Shown piece by piece: positions 42,205 to 52,355 of a stretch of DNA of 64,000 nt. A program made the translations under genes and the position numbers. The DNA is from Mariniplasma anaerobium (GTDB lineage: Bacteria; Bacillota_I; Bacilli_A; Acholeplasmatales; Acholeplasmataceae): contig NZ_AP024412.1 in assembly GCF_016865445.1 (NCBI RefSeq), positions 930,001 through 994,000 on the forward strand, written 5' to 3'. Every line of letters starts with the position of its first letter. Position 1 is the stretch's first letter. The notes beneath the pieces were generated by a model. That model ran no database searches, was not told the DNA's origin, and worked only from the letters and a program-made list of their open reading frames with translations.

Positions 42205-43456
42205 AGTTTTTATTCATATAAGTTTCAATATCTTTAACTTCTTTTATGATTTTTTTAGTTAAATTGATTGATCCATCTTTTGTAACATAAATATCATCTT
42301 CAATTCTAATACCAATACCTTCTTCAGCTATGTATAATCCTGGTTCAACTGTAATTAAAGCTCCAACAGGAATTTCTTTTGAATAGTTCCCTACATCATG
42401 AACATCAAGTCCTAGATAATGACCAAGTGAATGATAATAGTATTTACTAATTTCAGCATCTTCTTTAATTAAACCAATGCGTTTAGCGCCTTGGATTAAG
42501 ATGTTTTTACCATAATCATTAAATTCTTTCATCGTAATGCCTGGTTTTAACCATTCAATAGTTTTCTTATTGGCTTCTAATACAACTTCATATACTTCTT
42601 TTTGACGTTTTGTGAATTTACCATTTGCTGGGAAAGTTCTTGTAACATCAGAACAATAAAATTCGTAATCTACTCCCAAATCAAATAAGACTAAAGTGTT
42701 ATCTAAAATTTTCGAATCATTTTCAACATAATGAAGTACTGTAGCATTTTGACCTGATGCTGCAATTGTATCAAATGAAGTATCAGTTCGATGTTTGTTT
42801 AAAACATAGTTATATTCAGCTTGGATTTCATATTCATATACGCCTGGTTTAAGTGTATCCATGATTCTATTTAGACCTTTATAAGTGATATCTACTGCTT
42901 TATTAACCAATTCAATTTCTTGTTCATCTTTAACAGTTCTTAATTCTGCTAAAACTAATTGATTCGTCTTAATATTAAGATAAGGATAAGTTGTTTGAAC
43001 ATAGCTAGAAAATTGTCCAGCTTGTGTAGCTGCTGAGTTTTCTGATTGACGTTCTAAATCTAGATAAAGACTCTCAATAAAGCCATAAGCAGCTCTTCTA
43101 TTTGTCGATACTAATCCATTTAAAAATGATTTTAAAGTTAATATATCTTTAACATGAGTTAAGTCAATTCCTGAAACTTTGCTAGCTTCTTCAAATGATA
43201 GTCCAGCTCCATCCCATAAAGCTTTAACAGGATCAATAGTTTCAATAAATAAGTAACTATGTGCTTCATTATTACCCTTAAGAGTCATCAAGACAACGTT
43301 TTGTTGATTGATGCCTGTTAAATAATAGAAATTGCGATTAACTGAAAAATGATAATGTTGATCATTAGATTTTTGAGGTGAAACACCTGAGAAAAACAAT
43401 GAAATAGATTGATCGTTAATATTATTTAAATATGCATCTCTTCTTTTTTTATACAT
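42203..43456 (-). CDS. pepP: Xaa-Pro aminopeptidase (M24B family)
   Basis: 417 residues. N-terminal creatinase-like domain (about 1-165, YLTGINQQN) and a pita-bread C-terminal domain with the metal ligands: LFDLGVDYEFYCSDVTRTFP (two Asp), HSLGHYLGLDVHD (His), VTVEPGLYI (Glu) and IRIEDD (Glu). It removes N-terminal residues before proline in the cytosol. It follows the phosphohexomutase gene by 12 bp on the same strand. Length normal. Confidence 0.93.
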   Translation of the reverse strand: MYKKRRDAYLNNINDQSISLFFSGVSPQKSNDQHYHFSVNRNFYYLTGINQQNVVLMTLKGNNEAHSYLFIETIDPVKALWDGAGLSFEEASKVSGIDLTHVKDILTLKSFLNGLVSTNRRAAYGFIESLYLDLERQSENSAATQAGQFSSYVQTTYPYLNIKTNQLVLAELRTVKDEQEIELVNKAVDITYKGLNRIMDTLKPGVYEYEIQAEYNYVLNKHRTDTSFDTIAASGQNATVLHYVENDSKILDNTLVLFDLGVDYEFYCSDVTRTFPANGKFTKRQKEVYEVVLEANKKTIEWLKPGITMKEFNDYGKNILIQGAKRIGLIKEDAEISKYYYHSLGHYLGLDVHDVGNYSKEIPVGALITVEPGLYIAEEGIGIRIEDDIYVTKDGSINLTKKIIKEVKDIETYMNKN

Positions 43457-43468
43457 ATGTAGATCTCC

Positions 43469-45133
43469 TTAAATTTCTTCAATTTGTTTTAAAACTTCTT
43501 CATTAAGTAAAGCTAAAAATTCTTTTGCCTCTTTGAGTGTATCTTTTTTAGTTCCATAATAGATTTTAATTTTCGGTTCAGTTCCACTCGGTCTTAAGAC
43601 CATCCATGTGTGCTCTTCGTAAATATATCTGAGCACATTAGATTTAGGTAATTTTAATTTAGACTTAATACCATCTTCTACTCTAACGCTTAATAAGACA
43701 TCATCATAGCCAATTAAATGTTTATCAAATACTTTTGGAGGTGTTTCTCTGAAATGAGCCATGATTTGATCTATCTTCTTACTACCTTCAATACCTTTTA
43801 GCATAATAGATTTTGTATATTCATAATATGCTCCATATTTTTTATAGATATGATTAAGATAATCTATCATTGACATATCTTTTAATTTTAAATGGTTCGT
43901 GATTTCAGCTAACATATAAACTGCTTGAACAGCATCCTTGTCTCTTACAACATCAGAGATTAAAGACCCATAAGATTCTTCGCATCCAAATAAATATGGA
44001 TTAGTTTCGATATATTTCTCTGCTTGTTCGCCAATGAATTTAAATCCTGTAAGTGTTGTAATGACATCAATTTCATAACTTCTAGCAATAGCATCTATAA
44101 GCATTGTCGTTACGTTTGTTGTGTAAACATGTCCATTAATAGGTAATTTATCTAATTTTCTTCTTTGACTTAGAAGATAATATAATTCAATACTTGCAGT
44201 TTGATTACCAGATAATAAATGATATTGATTATCATGTTTAACAGCTATGCCTAAGCGATCTGCATCTGGATCGGTTATCATAATGATATCTGCATCAATT
44301 TCTTTAGCATATTTAATTGTCTCTATATAAGCATCACTTTCTTCTGGATTAGAAGATTTAGTATTTGAGAAATCAGGATCTACGATCATTTGTGGTTCAT
44401 AAGGATATATATCATAACCTTTTGATTTCAAAAACTTTGGAATAACGGGTCCACCCGTTCCATGAAGTGGAGAATATACGATTTTAATCACTTTATTCTC
44501 ATTATTTATTTGGATATTTTCAATAGCTTTTAAATAGATATCATCAAAAGATTGGTCAATATATGAAATTAAGTTATTATCAACTGTTTTTATATCAAAT
44601 GGATTTTCTATTGTGTTAATCTCATCGATAATTATGTTTGCGACTTCGGGATTCACTTGAGCTCCAGTTTGGTCGTAAACTTTATACCCATTATATTCTT
44701 TAGGGTTATGTGAAGCAGTAATCATAATCCCACCACTTGCTTTAAAATATCTAACAGCAAAACTTAGCATTGGTGTAGGTCTTAATGCTTCAAAAACATA
44801 AGAAGGGATGCCTTTAGCAGCAAAAATCATTGCAGCTTCTTTTGCATATAGTTTAGAATCATGTCTATTGTCATAGCTAATTGCTATACCATCTTTAAGA
44901 TTGTGCTTAACTAAATAGTTTGCAAAACCTAGGGTTGCTTTTCTAATGGTATAGATATTCACTCGATTTGTTCCAACACCCATGACACCTCTAAGTCCGC
45001 CCGTGCCAAAAGAAAGATTGGTATAAAATGCATCTTCAATCTCTTTTTCATTTAAAGAATCTAATTCTTTTCTTAATTTTTTGTCTAAGCCTTTAAAGTT
45101 GTTCCATAAATCATAATTTTTTTTATAGTCCAT
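43469..45133 (-). CDS. Phosphoglucomutase/phosphomannomutase
   Basis: 554 residues from the ATG at 45133; AGGTAGGTG is 6 nt upstream, so the GTG at 45142 is not the start. Phosphoserine motif TASHNPKEYNGYK, metal-binding DPDADRLGIAV, sugar loop GCEESYGSL and C-terminal RPSGTEPKIKIYY. It interconverts hexose 1- and 6-phosphates (PgcA-like), feeding cell-surface glycolipid or polysaccharide synthesis. Upstream of pepP in the same direction; the coaX terminator separates it from coaX. Confidence 0.93.
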   Translation of the reverse strand: MDYKKNYDLWNNFKGLDKKLRKELDSLNEKEIEDAFYTNLSFGTGGLRGVMGVGTNRVNIYTIRKATLGFANYLVKHNLKDGIAISYDNRHDSKLYAKEAAMIFAAKGIPSYVFEALRPTPMLSFAVRYFKASGGIMITASHNPKEYNGYKVYDQTGAQVNPEVANIIIDEINTIENPFDIKTVDNNLISYIDQSFDDIYLKAIENIQINNENKVIKIVYSPLHGTGGPVIPKFLKSKGYDIYPYEPQMIVDPDFSNTKSSNPEESDAYIETIKYAKEIDADIIMITDPDADRLGIAVKHDNQYHLLSGNQTASIELYYLLSQRRKLDKLPINGHVYTTNVTTMLIDAIARSYEIDVITTLTGFKFIGEQAEKYIETNPYLFGCEESYGSLISDVVRDKDAVQAVYMLAEITNHLKLKDMSMIDYLNHIYKKYGAYYEYTKSIMLKGIEGSKKIDQIMAHFRETPPKVFDKHLIGYDDVLLSVRVEDGIKSKLKLPKSNVLRYIYEEHTWMVLRPSGTEPKIKIYYGTKKDTLKEAKEFLALLNEEVLKQIEEI

Positions 45134-45152
45134 ATTTATCACCTACCTATAT

Positions 45153-45180
45153 TTTAACAAAAAATAACCAGTTTTTCCTG
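45153..45180 (-). terminator. Terminator between coaX and the hexomutase
   Basis: AAATAACCAG pairs with CTGGTTATTT around TTTTTC; the stem runs into the coaX stop region, with U-run on the minus strand. Confidence 0.75.
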
Positions 45181-45181
45181 G

Positions 45182-45937
45182 TTATTTTCTAAATTGTTCA
45201 TTTTTATTATAAATTTTTAATAAACCTTTTAATATAATATCAGAATCAACGGTAAGTTGATGAGAACATAATGGCGCAATAAGGGCAGAAAGCCCACCAG
45301 TTAATATAACATCAAAGTTCTCATTGACTTCTTTTCTTATGCGATCAATTAAACCATCTACTTGTGCTGCCACACCATAGGTGACTCCTGATTGCATACA
45401 ATGAATTGTATTGGTCCCTAGTACTTTCTTAGGGACTTCTATATCAATATCAGGTAAAAGTGCTGTATGTCCAACTAAAGCTTTAATAGAAACATTAACA
45501 CCTGGGGTAATAATAACACCTAATATTGTTTTGTTTTTAACATAGATGTATTTAATAGCTGTTCCTAAATCAATGATAAGAGCATTTGATATATCTTCAT
45601 CAAGACCTACTGAATCACATATTAAATCAGCACCTACTTCTCGTGGATGATCAGTTTTAATATTTAAACCAGTTTTCACACCAGGTCCAACAATCAATGG
45701 ATCTATGCCAACATATTTTAAAGAAATTTCTTTAAGTTTTTCAGTTATTCTTGGCACAACACTAGATATTGCAACATGCTTAACTTCTTTAAAGTCAATA
45801 ATGTTTTTCATCTGAATGTAGTATTCATCAGCAGTTTTAGTAATTTCTGTATTTAATCTATAGGTATCTATGATTGTAAATCCATCAGAAACACCAATAA
45901 AGATATTTGTATTTCCGACATCAAATAATAAAAACAT
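45182..45937 (-). CDS. coaX: Type III pantothenate kinase
   Basis: 251 residues. The ASKHA fold motifs are visible: LLFDVGNTNIFIGV (phosphate 1), the substrate-site REVGADLICDSVG, ALIIDLGTAIKY and VILTGGLSALIAP. It phosphorylates pantothenate, the first step to CoA. It is 12 bp downstream of an ECF S-component gene, which probably imports pantothenate for it. CoA supply fits the acyl-CoA regulon elsewhere in the window. Confidence 0.94.
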   Translation of the reverse strand: MFLLFDVGNTNIFIGVSDGFTIIDTYRLNTEITKTADEYYIQMKNIIDFKEVKHVAISSVVPRITEKLKEISLKYVGIDPLIVGPGVKTGLNIKTDHPREVGADLICDSVGLDEDISNALIIDLGTAIKYIYVKNKTILGVIITPGVNVSIKALVGHTALLPDIDIEVPKKVLGTNTIHCMQSGVTYGVAAQVDGLIDRIRKEVNENFDVILTGGLSALIAPLCSHQLTVDSDIILKGLLKIYNKNEQFRK

Positions 45938-45949
45938 AATGATTCCTCC

Positions 45950-46714
45950 TTATTTATTATCTTGTAGTTTAGTTAATGCAAGTGCGATTGGAGTTCCTAT
46001 TAAAACAGCTAAAATAGCTTCAATAAGACCATTAGAGACTGCGACTGTATATATAAATCCTAAAAGTTCACTAGATGGTATATATTGTTCAATAAAAGTT
46101 CTTTCAAATATAACTAATGCACTTAAGACAACAACCGTGTGAAATACAGTTGAAATCAAAAATGTCGATGGAATGACAATTTGTGATTTATCTTTTTTAG
46201 CAATTAATGCATAATATGTCGTAATAAATGCTGAAATGATTAATAAGACAATGGGTAGAACAATATTTTGATTCCATCCAGTTTCTCCTATAATGACATC
46301 TGAAGCATAATACATTGCAAATACTGTAATTAGAGTAACAAACCCAAATATGTATATTTCTGAATGTTTAACTTTAATGTTAAACCATTTAAACAAATCA
46401 AAAATATAACTTGCTGCAAGTGCAAAGACCATTCTAGGTAGCACAGATACAAGCGGATTAACAAATGCTGGATCTAGAACACCAGTTGGTGTAGTTGCAG
46501 CTCTGATCAATGAACCAATCCCAAAAATGAAACCTAACATCACGGTATATTTTTTAGGTAATAAAAAAGCACCAATCAATACTGGAATGTGAATTAAAGT
46601 TAGTGCCATCGTGCCTATAGTAATATAGCCAACTTGAGGCACAAAAGTCATCACGAGTATGATTGCCGCAAACACTGTAGATAGTGTTAAGTTTTGAATC
46701 TCTTTTCTTTTCAT
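45950..46714 (-). CDS. ECF transporter S component, probably pantothenate (PanT-like)
   Basis: 254 residues from the ATG at 46714 (AAAGGAG 7 nt upstream); the open frame to 46780 lacks a ribosome site. Six membrane helices, with the S-component features: LSTVFAAIILV at the first helix, a glycine-rich GTMALTLIHIPVLIGAFLL and GFIFGIGSLIRA. It binds a vitamin and docks to the shared EcfAA'T module, which is not in the window. Pantothenate is inferred only from the adjacent coaX. Confidence 0.75.
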   Translation of the reverse strand: MKRKEIQNLTLSTVFAAIILVMTFVPQVGYITIGTMALTLIHIPVLIGAFLLPKKYTVMLGFIFGIGSLIRAATTPTGVLDPAFVNPLVSVLPRMVFALAASYIFDLFKWFNIKVKHSEIYIFGFVTLITVFAMYYASDVIIGETGWNQNIVLPIVLLIISAFITTYYALIAKKDKSQIVIPSTFLISTVFHTVVVLSALVIFERTFIEQYIPSSELLGFIYTVAVSNGLIEAILAVLIGTPIALALTKLQDNK

Positions 46715-46879
46715 TATTTTCTCCTTTTTAGGCCACTTAGGGTCCCATAAGATACTTATATTATATATGAAATAGGTCAAGCATTCAAGATATTAGGTTG
46801 TTTTATGTAAAAAAGACTCTTTTATTTTATAAATATGATGATATAATAAATATAATTAATAGACAAGGGGGCATAACCA

Positions 46880-48856
46880 GTGAAAAAGATTTTTAAACTC
46901 CTTATACTTCCATTACTTATAACTGCTGCTTTTTATTTAATAATTTTAGCTGTTATGTCTATTGGAAACAATAAGATATCAATCAATGTTTATCATGCAG
47001 ATGTTATATTTAGCGAACAAGGTGATATGGTAGTTACTGAAACATTTGATATGACTTATAAACAAGCACTAAGAGTTCGTTTTAGAGATATTGATTACGT
47101 TAAATTTTATGATGATTATCCATTTGAATATGCTTTTAATAATACTGCAAGTTTTGAAACAGATCAAAGTTATATGCGTGTATATAAAAACGGGATTGAT
47201 GTATCTAATAGAGTTGACTTCGGATATTCATGGCTAGGTGATCGAGATGAACTTGGACAAAGAATTACATGTGAACCCCAAAGAAGTGGCTGTGTCTCAA
47301 TGTTTGCGGATTTGAAAAACATTGGTGGTTTAGAAGGTGACATTACTTTTGAATATCATTATGTCATCTCAGGTGTTGCTACAAGATATGATGACATTTC
47401 TGAAATAAATTGGAATTTATTTGATTATATGGAATCTGGTATTAAAGAAGGTAGTGTTCGTATCACATTACCTGAAAAAGATTTATCATTAGATAATTTT
47501 TATATCTTTACACATGGTATAAAGGATGCAAATGCAGAATATCTATCAGATCATGAAGCATTGATTACATTTAATGATTCAGATAAAAAAGATTTTTTAG
47601 AATTTAGATTACTGGTTCCTAATCGTTTATTTTCAGATATGAGAGATCAAAATATCGATGATGTAAATCAAGTCAACAAGAACATCATCTTAACCTATGA
47701 AAATGATTTAATAGATACGCAAGCAAAAGGTGAAATTCAGCAAATCATTTCATGGATTGTTGCTTGCTTAACAGGAATTATTTTATATTTGGCAACATTT
47801 TATTTTTATAGGAAATTCTTTAAACCTTATACTACTGATTTCAATGAACCTTATTTAAGAGATGTGCCCTATGATATAACACCTGCAGAAATGAGTTATA
47901 TATATTTTAATAGACAAACCAGTGATGAAGATGTCACAGCAACACTCTTAGATTTAATCAGAAAAAAATATATTAAAATTGAATATGATCCAACAGAGAT
48001 TAGTAATTATAATCCTAACTTTAAATTAATATTATTGAAAAGACCTAGCTCTAATGAATTAAAACCTCATGAGATACACCTTATTAAATGGTTTTTTGAT
48101 ACCATTGGTAAAGAAAATGAAGTTAATATAAGAACCATAGAAAATTACCCAATTAATTCTTATTCGAATTCTATAAGATTTAAACATGATGCAGATATTT
48201 TTAAAGAAAAAGTTAAAAGTGCATTTAAAGTAAATCCTTTTATGTATTTAATAAGAGAAAGAAAAATTGCAAAATCAGTCCTACTGCTTAGTGTAATAGC
48301 ATTCTTTTATATCATTATTAATGCTGGTATATATGGATTCAACTCATTTTACCAATTACTTTTACTTCTCTGTTTTTCTATATTTTACTTTTATGATTTG
48401 AAAACATACATGAAGAGAAAAAGAGAATATCAAGAACAATATGTTAGATGGGAAGCATTTAGAAGATTCTTAGTTGATTTTGGAACATTTGATGATGATC
48501 CAATAACAAATGTTATCATTTGGGAAAAGTATTTAGTTTATGCAACATCATTTAAAATTGCTGATCTTGTTATGGAACAACTTAGAGTCAGCATAGAAAC
48601 AAATGGTTTAAATGAAAATGGTCAAACATTTATATTTATGGGTAACGATAGAAAAACACATTATAACCCAATGCGTAGCTTTGATCGATCATTTAGACAC
48701 ATGAAAAGTCAAGCAGCAAATCAAATTAGAATACACAATCGTGAAATGAGCATGATAAATGCAAAAGCAAGATCAAGATCTTCATCAGGTTTCCGTGGTG
48801 GATTTGGTGGTGGATCATCATTTGGTGGTGGTGGCGGTGGCGGCCGTTCACGCTAG
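46880..48856 (+). CDS. DUF2207 membrane protein, GTG start
   Basis: 658 residues. N-terminal signal/anchor helix, a beta-rich extracellular DUF2207 domain (about 35-250), a helix near 290-315, a cytoplasmic middle, two helices near 475-515 and a glycine-rich tail (FRGGFGGGSSFGGG). The start is GTG at 46880 with AAGGGGG 8 nt upstream; no ATG fits. Family function is unknown, but DUF2207 genes are commonly next to lemA, as here (34 bp apart). Confidence 0.85.
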   Translation: MKKIFKLLILPLLITAAFYLIILAVMSIGNNKISINVYHADVIFSEQGDMVVTETFDMTYKQALRVRFRDIDYVKFYDDYPFEYAFNNTASFETDQSYMRVYKNGIDVSNRVDFGYSWLGDRDELGQRITCEPQRSGCVSMFADLKNIGGLEGDITFEYHYVISGVATRYDDISEINWNLFDYMESGIKEGSVRITLPEKDLSLDNFYIFTHGIKDANAEYLSDHEALITFNDSDKKDFLEFRLLVPNRLFSDMRDQNIDDVNQVNKNIILTYENDLIDTQAKGEIQQIISWIVACLTGIILYLATFYFYRKFFKPYTTDFNEPYLRDVPYDITPAEMSYIYFNRQTSDEDVTATLLDLIRKKYIKIEYDPTEISNYNPNFKLILLKRPSSNELKPHEIHLIKWFFDTIGKENEVNIRTIENYPINSYSNSIRFKHDADIFKEKVKSAFKVNPFMYLIRERKIAKSVLLLSVIAFFYIIINAGIYGFNSFYQLLLLLCFSIFYFYDLKTYMKRKREYQEQYVRWEAFRRFLVDFGTFDDDPITNVIIWEKYLVYATSFKIADLVMEQLRVSIETNGLNENGQTFIFMGNDRKTHYNPMRSFDRSFRHMKSQAANQIRIHNREMSMINAKARSRSSSGFRGGFGGGSSFGGGGGGGRSR

Positions 48857-48889
48857 TATATATAAAGAAAAAAGAAAAGAGGAATATAT

Positions 48890-49480
48890 ATGATTTATGA
48901 ATTTAACCCTGGAGTATGGATACCACTTGGTATCGTCGTTTTAGCACTTGTTCTATTTTTAGGATGGATGATTAAAACTTATAATATGTTTGTTGGACTT
49001 AGAAATAAAGTCAGAAATAGTTGGAGTCAAATTGACATTCAACTTAAAAGAAGATTTGATTTAATTCCTAATTTAGTTGAAGTTGCAAAAGGCTATGCAA
49101 AACATGAAAGTGATATTTTCACTGCTTTTGCAGAAGCAAGAACGATGTATCATCAATCTAGTGAATCAAATAATGTTGAACTAGCAGCAAAAGCTGAAAG
49201 TGGATTAAATGGTGCAATTTCAAGATTATTAGCTGTATCAGAACAATATCCTGAACTAAAAGCCAATTCAAACTTTCAATCTTTAATGGAAGAATTATCA
49301 GATACAGAAGATAAAATCACTTATTCAAGACAATTCTATAACGATCATGTGATGAAAATTAACAATCAAGTTGAAATGTTTCCTTCTAATATAGTTGCAT
49401 CCATGTTTCATTTTAAGTCAGAATCATTTTTTGAAATTACTCATGAACATGAACGCGAAGGTGTAAAAATTAAATTTTAA
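48890..49480 (+). CDS. lemA: LemA family protein
   Basis: 196 residues. One N-terminal membrane helix (about 10-30), then the LemA four-helix domain: YNMFVGLRNKVRNSWSQIDIQLKRR in pieces, RFDLIPNLVE and KITYSRQFYNDHV. The soluble part is likely outside the membrane. Function in bacteria is not settled. It forms a two-gene unit with DUF2207 and ends at a strong terminator (49490-49520). Confidence 0.94.
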   Translation: MIYEFNPGVWIPLGIVVLALVLFLGWMIKTYNMFVGLRNKVRNSWSQIDIQLKRRFDLIPNLVEVAKGYAKHESDIFTAFAEARTMYHQSSESNNVELAAKAESGLNGAISRLLAVSEQYPELKANSNFQSLMEELSDTEDKITYSRQFYNDHVMKINNQVEMFPSNIVASMFHFKSESFFEITHEHEREGVKIKF

Positions 49481-49489
49481 TAAAGAAAA

Positions 49490-49520
49490 AAAGACTTTAA
49501 AATCATAAAGTCTTTTTTTT
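49490..49520 (+). terminator. Terminator of the DUF2207-lemA unit
   Basis: AAAGACTTTA pairs with TAAAGTCTTT, followed by a T-run; A-rich on the left, so it may also serve the convergent aldo/keto reductase. Confidence 0.85.
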
Positions 49521-49535
49521 ATATCTTCTTATCAT

Positions 49536-50378
49536 TTATTCAACATAAGGTCCCCACGGTGAATTATCAGGATCTGTATAGACTCTAACACCTCTATTTA
49601 AACCATCAATAACTTTTATATCTTCTTCTGTTAATTTAATCTTTAAACTTTCAAAGTTTTCTTTGATTCTCTTAGGTGTTACAGATTTTGGAATCATGAC
49701 GATGCCTTTATAAAGACCCCAAGCAATAACAACTTGAGCGATACTTGCATCATGTTTTTTAGCTATTAATTCTAAGGCATCCTTCCAGATACCTTCAAAA
49801 ACGCCACCTTTCATAAAAGGACCATAAGATTCTATTTGTATACTTTCTTGATCTAAATAAGCTTTTAGTGGAACTTGAGTTAATCCTGGATGACATTCAA
49901 CTTGATCAATCATTGGTTTAATTTTAGCTGTTTTTAATAATGCGTCAACATGATGTTTTTGAAAATTAGATATGCCAATAGCTTTTGCTTTTCCTGATTC
50001 ATATAATGATTCGAAAAACGCCCAGCTTTGTGCATTAATTTTAGGATCATGATTAGGCCAATGAATTAAATATAAATCAACATAATCAGTTTGTAGTTTC
50101 TCTAAAGATTCTTCAAACGCTTTTTCCATATTTTTTAAATTTGAATGAACTTTTTGTTTTGTTGTAATAAAGATATCTTTTCGATTAACCTTAGCATCTT
50201 TAATCGCTTGACCTATACTTGCTTCATTTCCATACATCTGTGCAGTGTCAATATGCGTATATCCTATCTCTAAAGCATATCTAGTAGCTTCATAAGCCTC
50301 ATTGCCATCTTTAGATTTAAAGGTTCCTAAGCCTAATTGGGGCATCTTATAACCATTGTTTAACTCTACATATGTCAT
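49536..50378 (-). CDS. Aldo/keto reductase
   Basis: 280 residues. AKR motifs: GLGTFKSKDG, DTAQMYGNE with catalytic Asp and Tyr, the Lys in ITTKQKVH, and the His in LIHWPNHDP, plus NADPH-binding IPKSVTPKRI. It reduces aldehydes or ketones in the cytosol, most like the 2,5-diketogluconate reductase group. It overlaps the upstream M42 peptidase by 4 bp. Substrate unknown. Confidence 0.92.
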   Translation of the reverse strand: MTYVELNNGYKMPQLGLGTFKSKDGNEAYEATRYALEIGYTHIDTAQMYGNEASIGQAIKDAKVNRKDIFITTKQKVHSNLKNMEKAFEESLEKLQTDYVDLYLIHWPNHDPKINAQSWAFFESLYESGKAKAIGISNFQKHHVDALLKTAKIKPMIDQVECHPGLTQVPLKAYLDQESIQIESYGPFMKGGVFEGIWKDALELIAKKHDASIAQVVIAWGLYKGIVMIPKSVTPKRIKENFESLKIKLTEEDIKVIDGLNRGVRVYTDPDNSPWGPYVE

Positions 50379-51436
50379 ATATCGTCACCTGCTTTCAATA
50401 TATTTATTTTATCGACAGTTAAATCATTTAATACTCTAAATAACATTTTCTTAGCACTATCTAAATCACTTAAATCCATCATTGCAGCAGTTGAATGAAT
50501 ATATCTTGCAGGAAGACCAATTGTAGTTGCTAAAACACCATCATTTAAATCAAGTGCTTTTGCTGCATCAGTTCCACCCTTTGATACAAAATACTGATGA
50601 TTAATTTTATGTTTTCTTGCTAATTTAACAAAATAGTTTAATAACCCTTGATGCATTACATTTTTTGGATCATATAATCTTAGTAAAAAGCCATCTCCTA
50701 ATTTTCCAAGCGCATCATGTGTTGCCATATCATTAACAGGTGATGCATCAAGAGCTAGAAATATATCAGGATTATATTTTTGAACTGAAGTTTCTGCACC
50801 TCTTAATCCAACTTCTTCTTGAACGGTTGCTCCTACGACTAACGTAAAAGGCAATTCTTTATTTGAAAAAGCTTTGATAGTTTCTAAAGCCAATCCGCAT
50901 CCATATCTATTATCAATTGCTTTTGATATGACTCTTTTTTTGTTAAACGTATAACTAAATGGACTATCAAATAAGACCATGTCTCCTAAAGCAACTCCAA
51001 AACTAGTAACTTCTTGTTTTGATTGTGCACCAATATCAAGTAAAAGATCAGATATTTTAGTTTGTTGATCTTGTTTTAAATGTGGGGGTAGTGCACCAAT
51101 AACGCCTTTAATAACACCATTTTTAGTGTGAACATTTAAAACTTGTGATATAAATACTTCGCCATTTAACCCACCAATATTTTGAAGTTTCAACATACCA
51201 AATTCAGTAATTCCAACAACCATTAAACCTACCTCATCCATATGACCAGCGACCATGACAACAGGTGCATTTTGATCACTTGCTTTTTTAACTGCAAATA
51301 TAGATCCTAATCTATCAGTTGATATTTTGAAATCTGGATATTTTTCCATCTCTGATTTCATATATGCTCTTACAGGTTTTTCAAATCCTGAGGAAGCCTC
51401 TATCATAAATAAGTCTTTATATATTTTATTTAACAT
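50375..51436 (-). CDS. M42-family metallo-aminopeptidase 2
   Basis: 353 residues, paralogue of the enzyme at 34873-35931. Motifs AGHMDEVGL, DNRYGCGLA, VQEEVGLRGAET and ALDASPVND, with the final His in IHSTAAM. It degrades short peptides in the cytosol. It overlaps trmB by 11 bp and the aldo/keto reductase by 4 bp, so the three are one transcription unit. Having two M42 enzymes suggests mixed rings or different specificities. Confidence 0.92.
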   Translation of the reverse strand: MLNKIYKDLFMIEASSGFEKPVRAYMKSEMEKYPDFKISTDRLGSIFAVKKASDQNAPVVMVAGHMDEVGLMVVGITEFGMLKLQNIGGLNGEVFISQVLNVHTKNGVIKGVIGALPPHLKQDQQTKISDLLLDIGAQSKQEVTSFGVALGDMVLFDSPFSYTFNKKRVISKAIDNRYGCGLALETIKAFSNKELPFTLVVGATVQEEVGLRGAETSVQKYNPDIFLALDASPVNDMATHDALGKLGDGFLLRLYDPKNVMHQGLLNYFVKLARKHKINHQYFVSKGGTDAAKALDLNDGVLATTIGLPARYIHSTAAMMDLSDLDSAKKMLFRVLNDLTVDKINILKAGDDI

Positions 51437-52034
51437 CTTTGTATTCTCCTATCAGTTGATAAATTGGACCTAAAGGTCTTTTTTTAACTTCATATTCTGT
51501 CATATAAGTTGAAGGTGCAAGATCATGTGTGATATCGATTAAATCAAAATATGGTTTTATATATTCAACAGAATCTAAAAATAAATCTTTATGATCAGTT
51601 CTAAATTGTAATTTAGCATTAGGTTTTAATAATTTTTGATAGAGTTTCAAAAAAGTCGGATAAGTTAATCTTCTCTTGTGATGTTTTACCTTTGGCCAAG
51701 GATCTGAAAAATTTAGATAAACACCATCGATTAAGGTCTTTGAAAAGTATGTTTCCAAATATTTAGCATCAGCTAATAAGATGATTAAATTATCAATCTT
51801 CATTTCCATCTTTTTTTCTAAGACTCTATAAATAACATATAAATTAACTTCCATAGCAATAAATAGATCATCTGGATGATCTTTTGCCATGGATGTAATG
51901 AATTGCCCTTTACCTGAACCTATTTCTAAAAAAATAGATTTATCTTTTGGCAAATCTAGCGCTTCTACTTTAGTAATGACTCCATGTTTTTGTAATAGAT
52001 CAATATTAACGTATTTTAGCCGTTTTTGTCTCAT
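51426..52034 (-). CDS. trmB: tRNA (guanine46-N7)-methyltransferase
   Basis: 202 residues. SAM-binding FLEIGSGKGQF, the family motif NFSDPWPKVKHHKRRLTYP, and C-terminal TEYEVKKRPLGPIY. It makes m7G46 in the variable loop of many tRNAs. First gene of the trmB-M42-AKR unit. A hairpin (52057-52078) separates it from ptsH. Confidence 0.95.
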   Translation of the reverse strand: MRQKRLKYVNIDLLQKHGVITKVEALDLPKDKSIFLEIGSGKGQFITSMAKDHPDDLFIAMEVNLYVIYRVLEKKMEMKIDNLIILLADAKYLETYFSKTLIDGVYLNFSDPWPKVKHHKRRLTYPTFLKLYQKLLKPNAKLQFRTDHKDLFLDSVEYIKPYFDLIDITHDLAPSTYMTEYEVKKRPLGPIYQLIGEYKDVK

Positions 52035-52056
52035 ATATACCTCTTAATATAAACTT

Positions 52057-52078
52057 AAAGTGGCACGAAGTCCACTTT
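52057..52078 (-). terminator. Hairpin after ptsH
   Basis: AAAGTGG (52057-52063) pairs with CCACTTT (52072-52078). It lacks a good U-run, so it may be a weak terminator or a processing site between ptsH and trmB. Confidence 0.5.
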
Positions 52079-52085
52079 GAGTTGT

Positions 52086-52355
52086 TTATGCTAGTCTACC
52101 TAATCCTTCAGTCATAATAAAATCAGATAATGCTGTAACAGCTTTTTCACTATCATGACCAGTTGCAGATATGATCACTTCTTCACCTTTATAAATTCCA
52201 AGTGACATAAGTCCCATAATTGATTTTAAATTTACTGTCTTGCCCATTGCCTCAAGCATAATTTCAGCTTCAAAGCTCATCGCAAGATTCACCAAGCGTG
52301 TAGCTGGTCTTGCATGAATACCATACTCAGATGTTATGAGAAATTTTTGTTCCAT
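52086..52355 (-). CDS. ptsH: Phosphocarrier protein HPr
   Basis: 89 residues. The phosphorylation site His14 is in GIHARPAT, and the regulatory Ser45 in NLKSIMGLMSLG. It carries phosphate from enzyme I to sugar EII complexes, or, when phosphorylated on Ser, serves HPr kinase-based control. ptsI is not in the window. Its ATG shares a base with the stop of the upstream EIIB-like gene (TAATG), so the two are coupled. Confidence 0.96.
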   Translation of the reverse strand: MEQKFLITSEYGIHARPATRLVNLAMSFEAEIMLEAMGKTVNLKSIMGLMSLGIYKGEEVIISATGHDSEKAVTALSDFIMTEGLGRLA